DNA of 64,000 nucleotides, taken from Bacteroidaceae bacterium. GTDB lineage: Bacteria; Bacteroidota; Bacteroidia; Bacteroidales; Bacteroidaceae. The notes under the pieces were generated by a model, which worked only from the letters and a program-made list of their open reading frames with translations, did no database searches and was not told the origin of the DNA. Made by a program: the position numbers and the translations under genes. Below, in pieces: positions 8,064-18,530 of this stretch (position 1 is the first letter of the stretch; the number at the start of each line of letters is the position of its first letter). The DNA is taken from positions 49,193 to 113,192 of the forward strand of contig JAFSKK010000007.1 of the NCBI GenBank assembly GCA_017448965.1, written 5' to 3'.

Positions 8064-11000
8064 ATGTTGTATAACTTTCAAAGGAAAAAACTGTACAGGC
8101 ATCTCATGGTTGGAGGTGTTTTGTGCGCTGCAGGTTTTGGACTTTTTTCCTGTTCCGACAAGTATGATTTGGATTCTGATCAGCCTTCAGGCTTGAACAG
8201 CATCTATTCGTACATCCAACAGCAGGGAAACTACACCAAATATCTGCAACTGATTGACGATCTTGGGCAGAAGGATATCCTCTCCAAGACCGGTAGTAGA
8301 ACCCTGTTCATAGCCGATGACGCAGCCTTCGGTCGCTTCTTTGCCTCCAATCCGTGGGGTGTGAAGAGCTATGACGAACTATCCCTCGCCCAGAAGAAGT
8401 TGCTCCTCAACACGTCTATGGTTGGTAACCCCTACACCACCTCCATGCTCTCCACGGCATCCGGCGACATCGCCCCAGTCAAGGGAGAGGTCTGCCGTCG
8501 TTCTTCGTCCGTCAACCTCATGGACTCGGTGATGGTGCTTTCATCTGATGACCCTCAGGGCATTCTTCCACAGACAGCATCGTTCGACAACTTGAAGGCC
8601 AACAAGGAATCCTTCGTTTTGTTCGCCGATGCTTCAGGTGCACCTCCTATTCTGCACTTCTCGCAGAAGTTCTTGACAGGTAACAAGTTGCAGAGCACAG
8701 ACGTGGACTTCCTCTACAACCAGCCCGCAGGTACACGTCAGGCGGATGATGTCTATGTGAACAATGCCAAAGTGACAGAAGCCAATGTCTTCTGCAAGAA
8801 CGGATTCGTTCACAAGGTGGATGAAGTCATTCTGCCACTTGACAACATGGCTGAGATCATTCGTAAGACTCCTGAGATGTCCCTCTACAGCAGCATCGTC
8901 GAGCGTTTTGCCGCTGTTGATTACGATGAGGACTTGACCAAGAGTTACAATAACAATAAAGATACAGACTACGACTCTGTTTTCATCAAACGTTACTATT
9001 CCAATCGTTCGGCTGGATCAACGTGGAACAAGAACCAGGCTTTCACAACTGATAAGAATGGAACTGGTTTCGACGCGGCTCTCAAGTACGATCCAGGATG
9101 GAATGCCTATGGCTCTGGTTCTCAACCTAAGGGCGACAATGAGATGATGGAAGACATGGCCGTTATGATGGTGCCATCCAATGAGGCGCTCATCGACTGG
9201 TGGAACAATGGTGGCGGAACCGTTATCAAGGAGTTCTATTCCACGTTGGAATCAACACCCAATTCAACGCTCGACGACCTTGTGCGTGTCAACCAGTTAG
9301 CAGCCCTTACGGCAGCCCTTCCTTCCACTTTCGACCAGATCAAGGACGACGCTCAGGAGACCATGGTTGTTACGACTGAGGACATCGACCGTGTGTATCT
9401 GGGTTGCAATGGTGTGGTTTACCTCACCAACAAGGTTTTCGCCCCCAGATCATACTCATCAGTCCTCTTCCCTACAGTGGTTGACACGTTGCATTTCAAC
9501 ATCATCGCCAATGCCATTAAGCATCTCGACTATTCGGCTTACCTCAACTCTATGGCTTCCGAGTACATCTTCATCATTCCGACCAGCAATGGTTTGACCT
9601 CCTATATCGACCCTGTTTCATACATTCAAGGAGAAGATGTACAGATTATAGAATTTGTTCCTAGCGCCACGAAGAAACCCGAAGCAAAAGACTATGTGGT
9701 GGCCAATATATATAAAGGTGTGTCTAACGGAGATGGCACATGGTCGAAAGGAGATAAGGTGAACAGAAGTCCTATTACATTCACCATGGATAACTCCGAA
9801 GCAGACGGCAAGACCAATAAGAATGGTTTCTTTAAGAACCGTTTTGAGGATCTGCTGGACAATCATATCATTATTGAGCCTTATCAGGAAGGAAAGAAAT
9901 ATTACAAGACCAAGGGTAACACTTTCGTGCGTGTTGACGGAATCGAACCTGGTAGCCAGGTGGCTGGTTCAATGCAGGCAACCAATGGTCAGCCTCTCAC
10001 GGTACAGACCAAATACCCCATGGAAAATGGTCATGCACTTGTCATTGATGGCGCATTGATGGGTACCAACAACTCAGTGGCTATGACACTGGCCGCACAC
10101 GATGAGTTCTCGGAGTTCTTGGCTATTCTGAGTGCATGCGGTGCCCTCAATACACAAGATGCACAAGATAAGTGGTTTGCAGGCGACAATGTGTATGGTA
10201 ACCTCTTCAACATTAAGGAAGCGGGTCATGTTGGTGCCGAGGCGCTCACAAAGGGAAAGAAAGCCACCTATCTGCTCAACAACTACCACTACACTCTCTA
10301 TGCTCCAACCAATGAGGCGATGGAAAAGGCTTTCGCAATGGGTCTTCCCACGCTTCAGGATCTGGCGGCAGCTGAGGCCTTCGATACAGAATTCGAAGAA
10401 CAGACAAAGTCCATGACCGATGCCCAGAAGAAAGCATACGCAGCCGAGCAGGGTACCTGCGCAGGCGACTCTGCCGAACGTGTTCAGGAAGCGATGCTCG
10501 ACTTTGTGAAGTATCACATTCAGGATAATTCCATCTTCATCGATGCTGGCTTTGAGTCGGGCAACTATGAGACGGGCAAAACCGAACTGATCAAGTCCAC
10601 CGCGACCAAAGACAATGTAGCTGAAGAAGACCTTGCTAACTATGATGTCGTAGAAAAGACGCTTGTGTCCGACGGCAAGTATAATATAGTATATAATGTG
10701 AAAGATGATTCAGGCACCCAGCTCTATTCTCCTGGACGTCCTTACAAATTGTCAGTCAAAGTGTCCAGCAGCGACCTGTCTGTCAATGGCATCAGCGTTG
10801 ATAAGGCCAGAGGTCTCTACAATTTGATGGCTCGTGAGTATTGGTACACCAGCGACGCTAGCACTATCAAGAATCCATACGAGTGCAAGTTGAACAACTC
10901 TTCTGCAGTTGTGATTCATGGCATCAACGAGCCGCTTGTCTACGATGCTCCAGCGCAGTTCAAGTATACCTATAAGAAGCTCGCATTATCAACAGATTAA
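8064..11000 (+). CDS. Large fasciclin (FAS1) domain lipoprotein
   Basis: A 978-residue predicted outer-membrane lipoprotein. Its signal peptide ends in a lipobox (GLFSCS, cysteine near residue 30) followed by DKYDLDSD. A FAS1-type domain occupies about residues 45-260 (SIYSYIQQQGNYTKYLQLID, TLFIADDAAFGRFFASN, then FCKNGFVHKVDEVILPLDNM, the usual closing strand). Further FAS1-like segments occur later (YTLYAPTNEAMEKAFAMGLP near residue 760). FAS1 domains usually mediate adhesion or protein-protein contacts. It is the first gene of the operon, 20 bp before a SusC homologue, so it may be a surface accessory of that transporter. The ligand is unknown. Confidence 0.82.
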   Translation: MLYNFQRKKLYRHLMVGGVLCAAGFGLFSCSDKYDLDSDQPSGLNSIYSYIQQQGNYTKYLQLIDDLGQKDILSKTGSRTLFIADDAAFGRFFASNPWGVKSYDELSLAQKKLLLNTSMVGNPYTTSMLSTASGDIAPVKGEVCRRSSSVNLMDSVMVLSSDDPQGILPQTASFDNLKANKESFVLFADASGAPPILHFSQKFLTGNKLQSTDVDFLYNQPAGTRQADDVYVNNAKVTEANVFCKNGFVHKVDEVILPLDNMAEIIRKTPEMSLYSSIVERFAAVDYDEDLTKSYNNNKDTDYDSVFIKRYYSNRSAGSTWNKNQAFTTDKNGTGFDAALKYDPGWNAYGSGSQPKGDNEMMEDMAVMMVPSNEALIDWWNNGGGTVIKEFYSTLESTPNSTLDDLVRVNQLAALTAALPSTFDQIKDDAQETMVVTTEDIDRVYLGCNGVVYLTNKVFAPRSYSSVLFPTVVDTLHFNIIANAIKHLDYSAYLNSMASEYIFIIPTSNGLTSYIDPVSYIQGEDVQIIEFVPSATKKPEAKDYVVANIYKGVSNGDGTWSKGDKVNRSPITFTMDNSEADGKTNKNGFFKNRFEDLLDNHIIIEPYQEGKKYYKTKGNTFVRVDGIEPGSQVAGSMQATNGQPLTVQTKYPMENGHALVIDGALMGTNNSVAMTLAAHDEFSEFLAILSACGALNTQDAQDKWFAGDNVYGNLFNIKEAGHVGAEALTKGKKATYLLNNYHYTLYAPTNEAMEKAFAMGLPTLQDLAAAEAFDTEFEEQTKSMTDAQKKAYAAEQGTCAGDSAERVQEAMLDFVKYHIQDNSIFIDAGFESGNYETGKTELIKSTATKDNVAEEDLANYDVVEKTLVSDGKYNIVYNVKDDSGTQLYSPGRPYKLSVKVSSSDLSVNGISVDKARGLYNLMAREYWYTSDASTIKNPYECKLNNSSAVVIHGINEPLVYDAPAQFKYTYKKLALSTD

Positions 11001-11020
11001 ACGTCGTAACAATCACTATC

Positions 11021-14000
11021 ATGAAGAAAATATTATCCATACTATTGCTTATGGCGTGCTTCTGTTTACAAGCAAGTGCGCAAGTGAAAGCAGGCGATGT
11101 GGTCAGTGGTCAGATTTGGGATGACCTCGAACCGCTGATGATGTGTAATGTTGTCGAAGTGGACAACAACAACCGTATCGTCGCCCACGGTGTTACCGAC
11201 ATCAATGGTAACTTCTCGTTCAAGATTGTCAATCCGAAGGACAAAATCCGCATCTCCTACATTGGATGCCAAACTGTCACCTTGCCCATCACCAAGAGAG
11301 CATTTGGCAAGATTGTCCTCAAGAGCAACACTACGCTGCAGGAAGTAACTGTCAAGGCCGTTCGTAAGACACAGTCTTCTGGTCTGCAGATTCCTGTCAC
11401 CGAAATCTCTGTGGCCAGCCAGACCATCGATATGAAAGAGTTTGAAGGTCTTGGTATGACTTCTGTCGACGAAGCCCTTCAGGGCCGTATCGCAGGTCTC
11501 GACATTGTTGCCAACTCTGGTAACCTGGGTGCTGGAACCACCATGCGTCTGCGTGGTGTCTCCACCATCAATGGTAATGCCGACCCACTCGTGGTGGTCA
11601 ACGGTAACGTTTGGACCAACGACGCCAATGCAGAATTCGACTACACGAACGCCAACGAAGAGAAGTTCGCCGAACTCCTCAACGTCAATCCCGAGGATAT
11701 CGAGTCCATCACCGTGCTGAAAGACGCTGCCGCCACAGCCATCTGGGGTTCGCAGGGTGCCAACGGTGTGATTGAAATTAAGACCAAACGTGGTTCCAAA
11801 GGTAAGACCAAGGTGCAGTATTCTTACCGCTTTACAGGTTCTTGGCAGCCAGAAGGTTACAAACTCCTCAACGGTGACGACTATACCATGTTCCTCAAGG
11901 AATCTTTCTTCAATCCTAAGATGCAGCAAGGTTTTGGTGATAGTAATCACGACAACTACATTCCTGAAATCAACTATGACGAGAACTTCTCAGAATGGCG
12001 CATGTATGATGACAACACCAACTGGCGCAAGGAAATCAAGTCCTTCGGTCAGAATCATCAGCACTTCGTGTCTCTGACAGGTGGTGGCGAGAAGGCTAAC
12101 TTCCGTATCTCAGGTGGTTACGACCATCAGACCGGTACTGTCATTCAGCAGCGACTCGACCGCTTCACCACACGTGTAGCCCTCGACTATTTCGTCAGTG
12201 ACCGCATCAAGGTCAGCACCAACTTCGACTTGACCTACACGAAAAACAAGAAGAACTATCGTTATGACTACGATGGCGATAATAATCCTGACGACCTCAT
12301 GCTGGCAGCCTTGCTCAAGATGCCGAACCTCTCTGTCTATGCAGAAGATGACAATGGCAACGACACGGGACGCTACTACACCATGAATCCTTATCTGACC
12401 AAGGCAACTGGTGGCTACAATGTGCCATCGGGCGCATCAGGTCACCTGAACTATCTGGAAGACCAGTACAAAATGCCAAACCCTGTGGCTGTGGCACATC
12501 AGGCAAAGAACGATGAGAAGACAGTTAAACTCTCCCCTGAGTTCATTCTTCAGTACGACCTGTTGGGTACAGAACCAGACCAGCATCGTCTGCGTTATGA
12601 AGGACAAATCATTTTCGACATCTACACGTTGAACAATGACACCTACTTCCCAGGCTCGCTGTTGGCCAGCAACTGGTCTTCTGCTGCTTATAACTCTGCT
12701 TCCACCAGCAGTTACAAGAGCCATGCGCTTTCCACGCGTCACACCTTCACATTTACGCCCCACTTCAACAACGAGAGTCATTCACTCATGTTCATGGCAC
12801 GTTTCCAGTACAACAATGGTTCTTCGTCCAGACAGAATCTTGCTGAGAAGTGGTTGCCGACAGCGGCTGGCATCACATCGCCGTTGGCAGGTGGTGTCAA
12901 CACAGACTTTGGCACAGAGGCAGGTGAATGGCGTTCGCAGTTCTTCCTCTTCTCGCTCCACTATGCTTATAAGGGCAAGTACATTGTTGATGCGACGCTT
13001 CGTCGGGACGGCTCCACCAAGTTCGGTCCTGACCGTCGTTGGGGTAACTTCCCTGGTCTCTCCGCACGATGGAACATCAGCGATGAGCCTTTCATGGAGA
13101 AAGTAAAGTGGATTTCCATGCTCTCTATCCGTCCAGGTTGGGGTATCGTCGGTCGTCAACCTGACAATGAATACCTATACTATTCCAAATATTCAACAGG
13201 TGGTTCGTATCTGGGCGAGACTTCAGTTGTTCCCTCCAATATCCGTTTGGCCGACCTCCGTTGGGAACAGAAGGAAACTTGGAATCTTGGTTTTGACTTT
13301 GGCTTCTTTAATGGTTTGATTGACGGTGACCTCTCTCTGTACACGCAAAAGACCACCGACCTGCTGATGCGCAATCGTGCCATTCCTTCATCCTCAGGCT
13401 TTACAGTATTGTCATGGCAGAATGTCGGTTCTATGCGTAACAATGGTTGGGAGTTCAACATCAACGGTCACCGCGTGGTGAAGGCTGGCAAGTTCTCTAT
13501 GGACTTCAACGTTACTTTCGCCAACAACCGTAATGAAATCATCTCGATGGATGAAACCGTGCTGGCAACGATGAACGGTACGGGTAACACTCCTGAGAAT
13601 GGTTCTTACCTCTCCCGTGTCCAGCTGAACAACCCGCTGGGTTCCATCTATGGCTATCGCTTCAAGGGCGTTTACCGCTACTCTGACTATAGTGATGCAG
13701 TGGATGCCAAAAATGCAGGGATCATCACACAAGAGGAGTTGGATGCCCCCAACATCGCGCCTGTTGTCCGCAATGCGGCTGGTGAGGTGGTGTACAACCC
13801 TTCAGGTACACCCAAATACATGTATTTCGACTATGACACCTATACGACAGCACACCAGTTTGTGGGTGGAGATGCCATCTATGAGGATGTGAACCACGAT
13901 GGTCATATCAATGCCCTTGATGTGGTGTATCTGGGTTCCTCACTGCCTCGACTCACTGGTGGTTTTGGTATGAAGTTCAACTATGGCGCATGGAGCTTGA

Positions 14001-14446
14001 ACCTCCAGTTCAACTATCGTTATGGCAACAAGGTCATCAACTACGCACGCATGAACCTGGAGAACATGGCCACTACCTACAACCAGTCTCGGGCTGTCAA
14101 CTGGCGTTGGCACAACGAGGGCGATGTGGCCTTGCTTCCACGTGCTGTCACCAGAAAGACGAACTACGATACTTATAATTACCTTGGTTCAGACCGTTTC
14201 GTTGAGAATGCTTCGTTCCTCCGTCTGAACTATGCACAGCTTTCCTACACATTCGAGCCTAAGGCGCTGAAACAAGTGGGTCTTTCTTCCCTCCGTTTCA
14301 ACCTGACACTCAATAATCTGTTCTGTATCACCAAGTATTCGGGTGCCGATCCGGAAATTGCACAGGCTGGTTTCTCGCCGGCAGGCGACTACTCGCGTAC
14401 TCCGCGCCCGAAATCGTTTACAATTGGTGCATCTGTCTCATTCTAA
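11021..14446 (+). CDS. SusC/RagA-type TonB-dependent outer-membrane transporter (first pair)
   Basis: A 1141-residue beta-barrel transporter. A signal peptide (MKKILSILLLMACFCLQASA) is followed by a carboxypeptidase-regulatory-like domain (about residues 28-110, with GQIWDDLEP and RISYIGCQTV). The plug domain is at about 130-255: SVDEALQGRIAGLDIVANSG, TTMRLRGVSTINGNADPLVV, and the SusC signature ITVLKDAAATAIWGSQGANG. The long barrel ends in an aromatic-terminated strand (FTIGASVSF). Energy would come through TonB. It is directly upstream of its SusD partner (15 bp), the defining pair of polysaccharide or peptide uptake loci. The substrate cannot be told from sequence. Confidence 0.96.
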   Translation: MKKILSILLLMACFCLQASAQVKAGDVVSGQIWDDLEPLMMCNVVEVDNNNRIVAHGVTDINGNFSFKIVNPKDKIRISYIGCQTVTLPITKRAFGKIVLKSNTTLQEVTVKAVRKTQSSGLQIPVTEISVASQTIDMKEFEGLGMTSVDEALQGRIAGLDIVANSGNLGAGTTMRLRGVSTINGNADPLVVVNGNVWTNDANAEFDYTNANEEKFAELLNVNPEDIESITVLKDAAATAIWGSQGANGVIEIKTKRGSKGKTKVQYSYRFTGSWQPEGYKLLNGDDYTMFLKESFFNPKMQQGFGDSNHDNYIPEINYDENFSEWRMYDDNTNWRKEIKSFGQNHQHFVSLTGGGEKANFRISGGYDHQTGTVIQQRLDRFTTRVALDYFVSDRIKVSTNFDLTYTKNKKNYRYDYDGDNNPDDLMLAALLKMPNLSVYAEDDNGNDTGRYYTMNPYLTKATGGYNVPSGASGHLNYLEDQYKMPNPVAVAHQAKNDEKTVKLSPEFILQYDLLGTEPDQHRLRYEGQIIFDIYTLNNDTYFPGSLLASNWSSAAYNSASTSSYKSHALSTRHTFTFTPHFNNESHSLMFMARFQYNNGSSSRQNLAEKWLPTAAGITSPLAGGVNTDFGTEAGEWRSQFFLFSLHYAYKGKYIVDATLRRDGSTKFGPDRRWGNFPGLSARWNISDEPFMEKVKWISMLSIRPGWGIVGRQPDNEYLYYSKYSTGGSYLGETSVVPSNIRLADLRWEQKETWNLGFDFGFFNGLIDGDLSLYTQKTTDLLMRNRAIPSSSGFTVLSWQNVGSMRNNGWEFNINGHRVVKAGKFSMDFNVTFANNRNEIISMDETVLATMNGTGNTPENGSYLSRVQLNNPLGSIYGYRFKGVYRYSDYSDAVDAKNAGIITQEELDAPNIAPVVRNAAGEVVYNPSGTPKYMYFDYDTYTTAHQFVGGDAIYEDVNHDGHINALDVVYLGSSLPRLTGGFGMKFNYGAWSLNLQFNYRYGNKVINYARMNLENMATTYNQSRAVNWRWHNEGDVALLPRAVTRKTNYDTYNYLGSDRFVENASFLRLNYAQLSYTFEPKALKQVGLSSLRFNLTLNNLFCITKYSGADPEIAQAGFSPAGDYSRTPRPKSFTIGASVSF

Positions 14447-14461
14447 TTTAGTCTAACAGTT

Positions 14462-16393
14462 ATGAAGAAGATAAATAATAAGATAAAAACGATAGCAGCA
14501 GTAGCGTTGGTGGGGATGGGAGTCACTTCCTGCTCGCTGGATATGCTGCCGCTCAACGATGTCGTTCTCGAAAACTATTGGACGAATGAGTCCGATGTGC
14601 AGAGCGTCGTCACCTCATGCTATGCAGGTTTGAAAGAAAACGGTTATATCTCTAATATGATTGTTTGGGGAGAAGTCCGTTCCGACAATGTGGCAGAGGG
14701 AGCCGATGCAGGAACAGCGTTGCGCAATTTGATGAATGGCAATTTGAAGACCACAAATACTTATTGTGACTGGAGCGCCATGTATAAGGTTATCAATCGT
14801 TGTAATACTGTCATTCATTACGCTCCTCAGGTGGCAGGAAAAGACCCAAACTACACAAACTCTGAACTGAATATCAATTTGGCGGAATGTAAGGCTTTGC
14901 GTGCTTTGTCTTATCTTACGCTCATCAAGACTTTCAAGAACGTTCCCTTCTCGTTTGAGCCATCCATTGATGACAATCAGAGTTATATTATTCCAGCCAC
15001 AAAGTTTGAAACGATTCTGGATCAGTTGATAGAAGACATAGAGTCTTGCAAAGACGATGTGCCCATTTCGTATGGTACGGCAACACCCGTTTACAACAGT
15101 GCCAAGATTACACGCGGTGCCATGTATTCGCTGCTGGCTGAACTGTATCTGTGGCGTGCTTCTGACGCTCAACTCTCTCCTTCGGAGCAGAATCAGTATT
15201 ACGCAGAGTGCATCAAGGCTTGTGACAAGGTGATTTCCCTCAAGCAGGATCAGTTCAATACCAATAGTTTCCTTTCCTATACAGGAAGCACCGTGGTTTT
15301 GTCGGACAATGTGGACACGGATGTGCTAGATTTGGGTTACCCATTGCTTTCAGAACGGGTTGGTACGGGTTCCAATGAGCCATACGCATTCAATGCCATC
15401 TTTGGAACAGGTAACTCATTCGAATCGATTTTTGAGATCTCCTTCCACAAAGATGGAGGTACCAAAGAGACCAATTCTGATGTCCTCGATCTGTATGGTG
15501 GTCAGACCTCGAGTGGGGGTACTGTTCAGGCATTGGTGGCACATGAGAACTTGATGCCTTCTAAACTGGAGGATGAGACGGACTACAAAGACGAACTCCT
15601 TTTTTCTGTCAAAACAGACTATCGTGGTGCGGCTGCCTTCCATTTCTCGGAGAGTGGGAAATACACCATCTATAAGTATGTGGTAAACCCATTGACTTTG
15701 AACAAGAAGAAGACCGAGACGCAGTTCTCCTATCCTGAAGCCGTCAATAAAACTCGTGATGTAAGGTCTCAAGATATGGGCTGGATTGTCTATCGTTTGT
15801 CTGAAATCATGCTGTTCCGTGCGGAAGCAGAAATCGAGATGGCGGGCAATCTGACCAAGATTGCTGAGACTCAGGTTGAGGAGGAACCTGTTGATGAAGA
15901 TGAAAATGAAGATGAGGAAGAGCCTAATGGCTCCAACAACCAGTCACTTCGTGCTGCGGCAGTGATGGGTTCTACACTCTCGTCACCTGAAGAGCTGTAT
16001 GACGATGCCTTCAACATTATTATGGCTGTCTATCTGCGCTCCAATCCTGGTGCCGTGGGTAACAACGGAATCAAGACTGCAAGACCACAGCGCGGGAACT
16101 ACAAGACCTGTTCGGATTTTGAGACCTTGCTGATGAATGAACGTCGTCGTGAATTCCTCTTTGAGGGCAAGCGGTATTTTGACCTCGTTCGTCAGGCCAG
16201 ACGTGATGGAAACACGGCAAGATTCAGAGAGGCATTAACCTCGAAGTTTGGCCAGGCATCCAGAGCTGTCATCATCAAGATGAATTCGATGGATTTCATG
16301 TACATGCCCGTCTATAAAACACAGATTCAGGTTAATCCAACACTCACTCAGAACCCAGCATTCGCTGATGAGGAGAATGTCGTAATCAACTAA
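14462..16393 (+). CDS. SusD/RagB-type surface lipoprotein (first pair)
   Basis: A 643-residue lid lipoprotein of the SusCD complex. The lipobox is GVTSCS (cysteine at about residue 24). Typical SusD features follow: LPLNDVVLENYWTNESDVQS, helical TPR-like repeats (AECKALRALSYLTLIKTF), and the C-terminal signature ETLLMNERRREFLFEGKRYF followed by DLVRQARRDGN. Unusually, a very acidic insert (EEEPVDEDENEDEEEPNGSN, near residue 480) interrupts the C-terminal half; it is probably an exposed loop. It starts 15 bp after the susC-like gene and is followed after 6 bp by a fasciclin lipoprotein. Confidence 0.95.
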   Translation: MKKINNKIKTIAAVALVGMGVTSCSLDMLPLNDVVLENYWTNESDVQSVVTSCYAGLKENGYISNMIVWGEVRSDNVAEGADAGTALRNLMNGNLKTTNTYCDWSAMYKVINRCNTVIHYAPQVAGKDPNYTNSELNINLAECKALRALSYLTLIKTFKNVPFSFEPSIDDNQSYIIPATKFETILDQLIEDIESCKDDVPISYGTATPVYNSAKITRGAMYSLLAELYLWRASDAQLSPSEQNQYYAECIKACDKVISLKQDQFNTNSFLSYTGSTVVLSDNVDTDVLDLGYPLLSERVGTGSNEPYAFNAIFGTGNSFESIFEISFHKDGGTKETNSDVLDLYGGQTSSGGTVQALVAHENLMPSKLEDETDYKDELLFSVKTDYRGAAAFHFSESGKYTIYKYVVNPLTLNKKKTETQFSYPEAVNKTRDVRSQDMGWIVYRLSEIMLFRAEAEIEMAGNLTKIAETQVEEEPVDEDENEDEEEPNGSNNQSLRAAAVMGSTLSSPEELYDDAFNIIMAVYLRSNPGAVGNNGIKTARPQRGNYKTCSDFETLLMNERRREFLFEGKRYFDLVRQARRDGNTARFREALTSKFGQASRAVIIKMNSMDFMYMPVYKTQIQVNPTLTQNPAFADEENVVIN

Positions 16394-16399
16394 AGCCTT

Positions 16400-18508
16400 A
16401 TGAAAAAGATATTGAAATTCCAATTTATGGCTGTAGCCTTGTGTGTCGTCTCAGCCGTCCAGTTTGGACTTGTTGGCTGCTCTGACGACCCGGGTTCTGA
16501 CAGTTATTATACTCTGACCAAGGAGTATGCTTCTGACTACTTGCAGAATCGTGGTCAGTTTAGCGAGTATGTGCAGATTCTGCAACGTGCCACAGGAGCC
16601 GAGGGGAAGAATCTCCGTTTGGTGGATTTGCTGGGCACTTATGGCTCTTACACGGTCTTTGCACCGACAAACGATGCCATTGATGAGTTCTTGGCATCGA
16701 AGGGTCTCTCGTCGGTGGCAGAACTGTCCAAAGAAGATTGTGACACGATTGCATTGAATTCCATCATTGAACAGGCCTTCTTCACCACAGATGTCAGCAG
16801 TGGTCCTTACCCCAAGTCGAATATGCTGGATCAGCCGCTGACTGTCAACAGTGTGGAAGACCAGTCCTCTGGGGAGGTGAAATTGGCTATGTATATCAAT
16901 TCTGATGCGCGCCTGATCCATGTGGATGATTCTGTCTGCAATGGTGTGGTGCACACGGTGAACAAAGTGGTGTTTGCTAACACGGATGTGATGATTGACT
17001 TCATGGAAAAGGACGAGAACATTCAACTCTACTGCGAGGCACTCCGAGTGACACACATGGCCGACTCGCTCCGCAAATGGAAGGATCCCAACTATTTTGT
17101 AGGTGCAGACTCCATCGACTGGACTAATGATAAGTTGGTGCTCAGAACGGCTACTGAGTATGATAACGTGGCATACATGGAGAACCGTTATTACAAGTTC
17201 ACTGCTTTCGTGTGTCCGGACTCCGTTTTGGAGCAGAAATATGGCGTCACGAAGGTGTTGGGCAAGGACGATCCAAACTCACTGGAGTATTTGGCACACC
17301 AATTGTATGACCCGATGTATCCAAATGATGTGAACAATGATGATTTGACTTCTCGTCAGAATGCGCTGAACCGCTTCATTTCTTATCACTTGTTGGATCG
17401 CTATGGTTCTTACTATACACTGACCTGTGTGGATGGAAAGGATTCGTATCTTGCCACACGATGGAAGCGTACCAAATGGGATATTGCAGACTGGTATGAA
17501 ACCATGATGCCTTATTCTATTCTCAAATGTTCTTTCCCGAGCGGCAACGAGGAAGGTCTCTACATCAACCGTCGTGGCGTGCAGTCTCGTCCCGATGAGC
17601 GTGGTGTGAAGGTGCCAGGTGCAAAGGTGACATTCCCCGATGACATGGGACGTACCAACACTTGCTTGAATGGTATCTATCACTACATCAGCGATGTGAT
17701 TGCTTATGACCAGCAAACGCAGCAGGTGGTGCTGGATGAGCGTTTGCGTCTGGATGCGTCCACCTTGTCGCCTGACTTCATGACGAGTGGCGCACGTGGT
17801 ATCTATACGAAGTCATCCAATGTAGGTGGTAAATATGGTCACTGGGATGCAACCTCGAACCATAACAACGTGCAGACCTGCTTGGGCTTCAAGGCGGGAT
17901 CGGCTAAGAACTTTATCTTCACAGATGACACGCACGTGCATGTTCGTCCACGTACCCTCTCTTTCTGGTCTTATCAGGGTGACGAAGTAACCGTCATCGG
18001 TATTTTTGACCTGACTGTGAAACTGCCACCAGTGCCAGCAGGAGACTATGAACTCCGTTTGTTCACTTGTATTGAATTTGATAGTCGTGGTGTCATCCAG
18101 GTGTTCATTGATGGTCTGTCGCAAGGCATTCCGTTTGATATGCGTCCAGGCGGAACGGAATTGTTTGGATGGAAGTCTGATGCGTCGCTGGGTGATGATG
18201 ACGCCATTGCAGCATTTGACAAATATCTGCACAATATTAAATGGATGAAAGGACCTAAGTCTTACACATCTGCTAGTAATGAGGCTTCCAAAGAAGATGG
18301 TGACTGTTTCCGCGACACCCATCGCACGATCCGTAAGGTGCTGGGCACCTTCACCAGTTATGGTCGCGATGATGAAGCGCATTATGTCCGCTTCAAGCAG
18401 GTGCTCGAAACTGCAGACCCGAAATCGAGTGCTTTGAACTTTGACTTCCTCGAGATTTGTCCACGCTCTGTTTACAACAACGAATACTACTCAGAGGATA
18501 AATGGTAA
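16400..18508 (+). CDS. Fasciclin (FAS1) domain lipoprotein
   Basis: A 702-residue predicted lipoprotein with lipobox LVGCSD (cysteine at about residue 28). The N-terminal FAS1 domain (about 40-200) has YTVFAPTNDAIDEFLASKGL and closes with CNGVVHTVNKVVFANTDVMI. A second FAS1-like region follows (about 210-440, LNRFISYHLLDRYG and later TCLNGIYHYISDVIAYD). The remaining ~250 residues look like a beta-rich domain of unknown type (LPPVPAGDYELRLFTCIEFD). It starts 6 bp after SusD and precedes another FAS1 lipoprotein, so it belongs to the same operon. A ligand-binding or adhesin role at the surface is inferred. Confidence 0.82.
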   Translation: MKKILKFQFMAVALCVVSAVQFGLVGCSDDPGSDSYYTLTKEYASDYLQNRGQFSEYVQILQRATGAEGKNLRLVDLLGTYGSYTVFAPTNDAIDEFLASKGLSSVAELSKEDCDTIALNSIIEQAFFTTDVSSGPYPKSNMLDQPLTVNSVEDQSSGEVKLAMYINSDARLIHVDDSVCNGVVHTVNKVVFANTDVMIDFMEKDENIQLYCEALRVTHMADSLRKWKDPNYFVGADSIDWTNDKLVLRTATEYDNVAYMENRYYKFTAFVCPDSVLEQKYGVTKVLGKDDPNSLEYLAHQLYDPMYPNDVNNDDLTSRQNALNRFISYHLLDRYGSYYTLTCVDGKDSYLATRWKRTKWDIADWYETMMPYSILKCSFPSGNEEGLYINRRGVQSRPDERGVKVPGAKVTFPDDMGRTNTCLNGIYHYISDVIAYDQQTQQVVLDERLRLDASTLSPDFMTSGARGIYTKSSNVGGKYGHWDATSNHNNVQTCLGFKAGSAKNFIFTDDTHVHVRPRTLSFWSYQGDEVTVIGIFDLTVKLPPVPAGDYELRLFTCIEFDSRGVIQVFIDGLSQGIPFDMRPGGTELFGWKSDASLGDDDAIAAFDKYLHNIKWMKGPKSYTSASNEASKEDGDCFRDTHRTIRKVLGTFTSYGRDDEAHYVRFKQVLETADPKSSALNFDFLEICPRSVYNNEYYSEDKW

Positions 18509-18530
18509 ACCTAATAATGACTGAAGGATT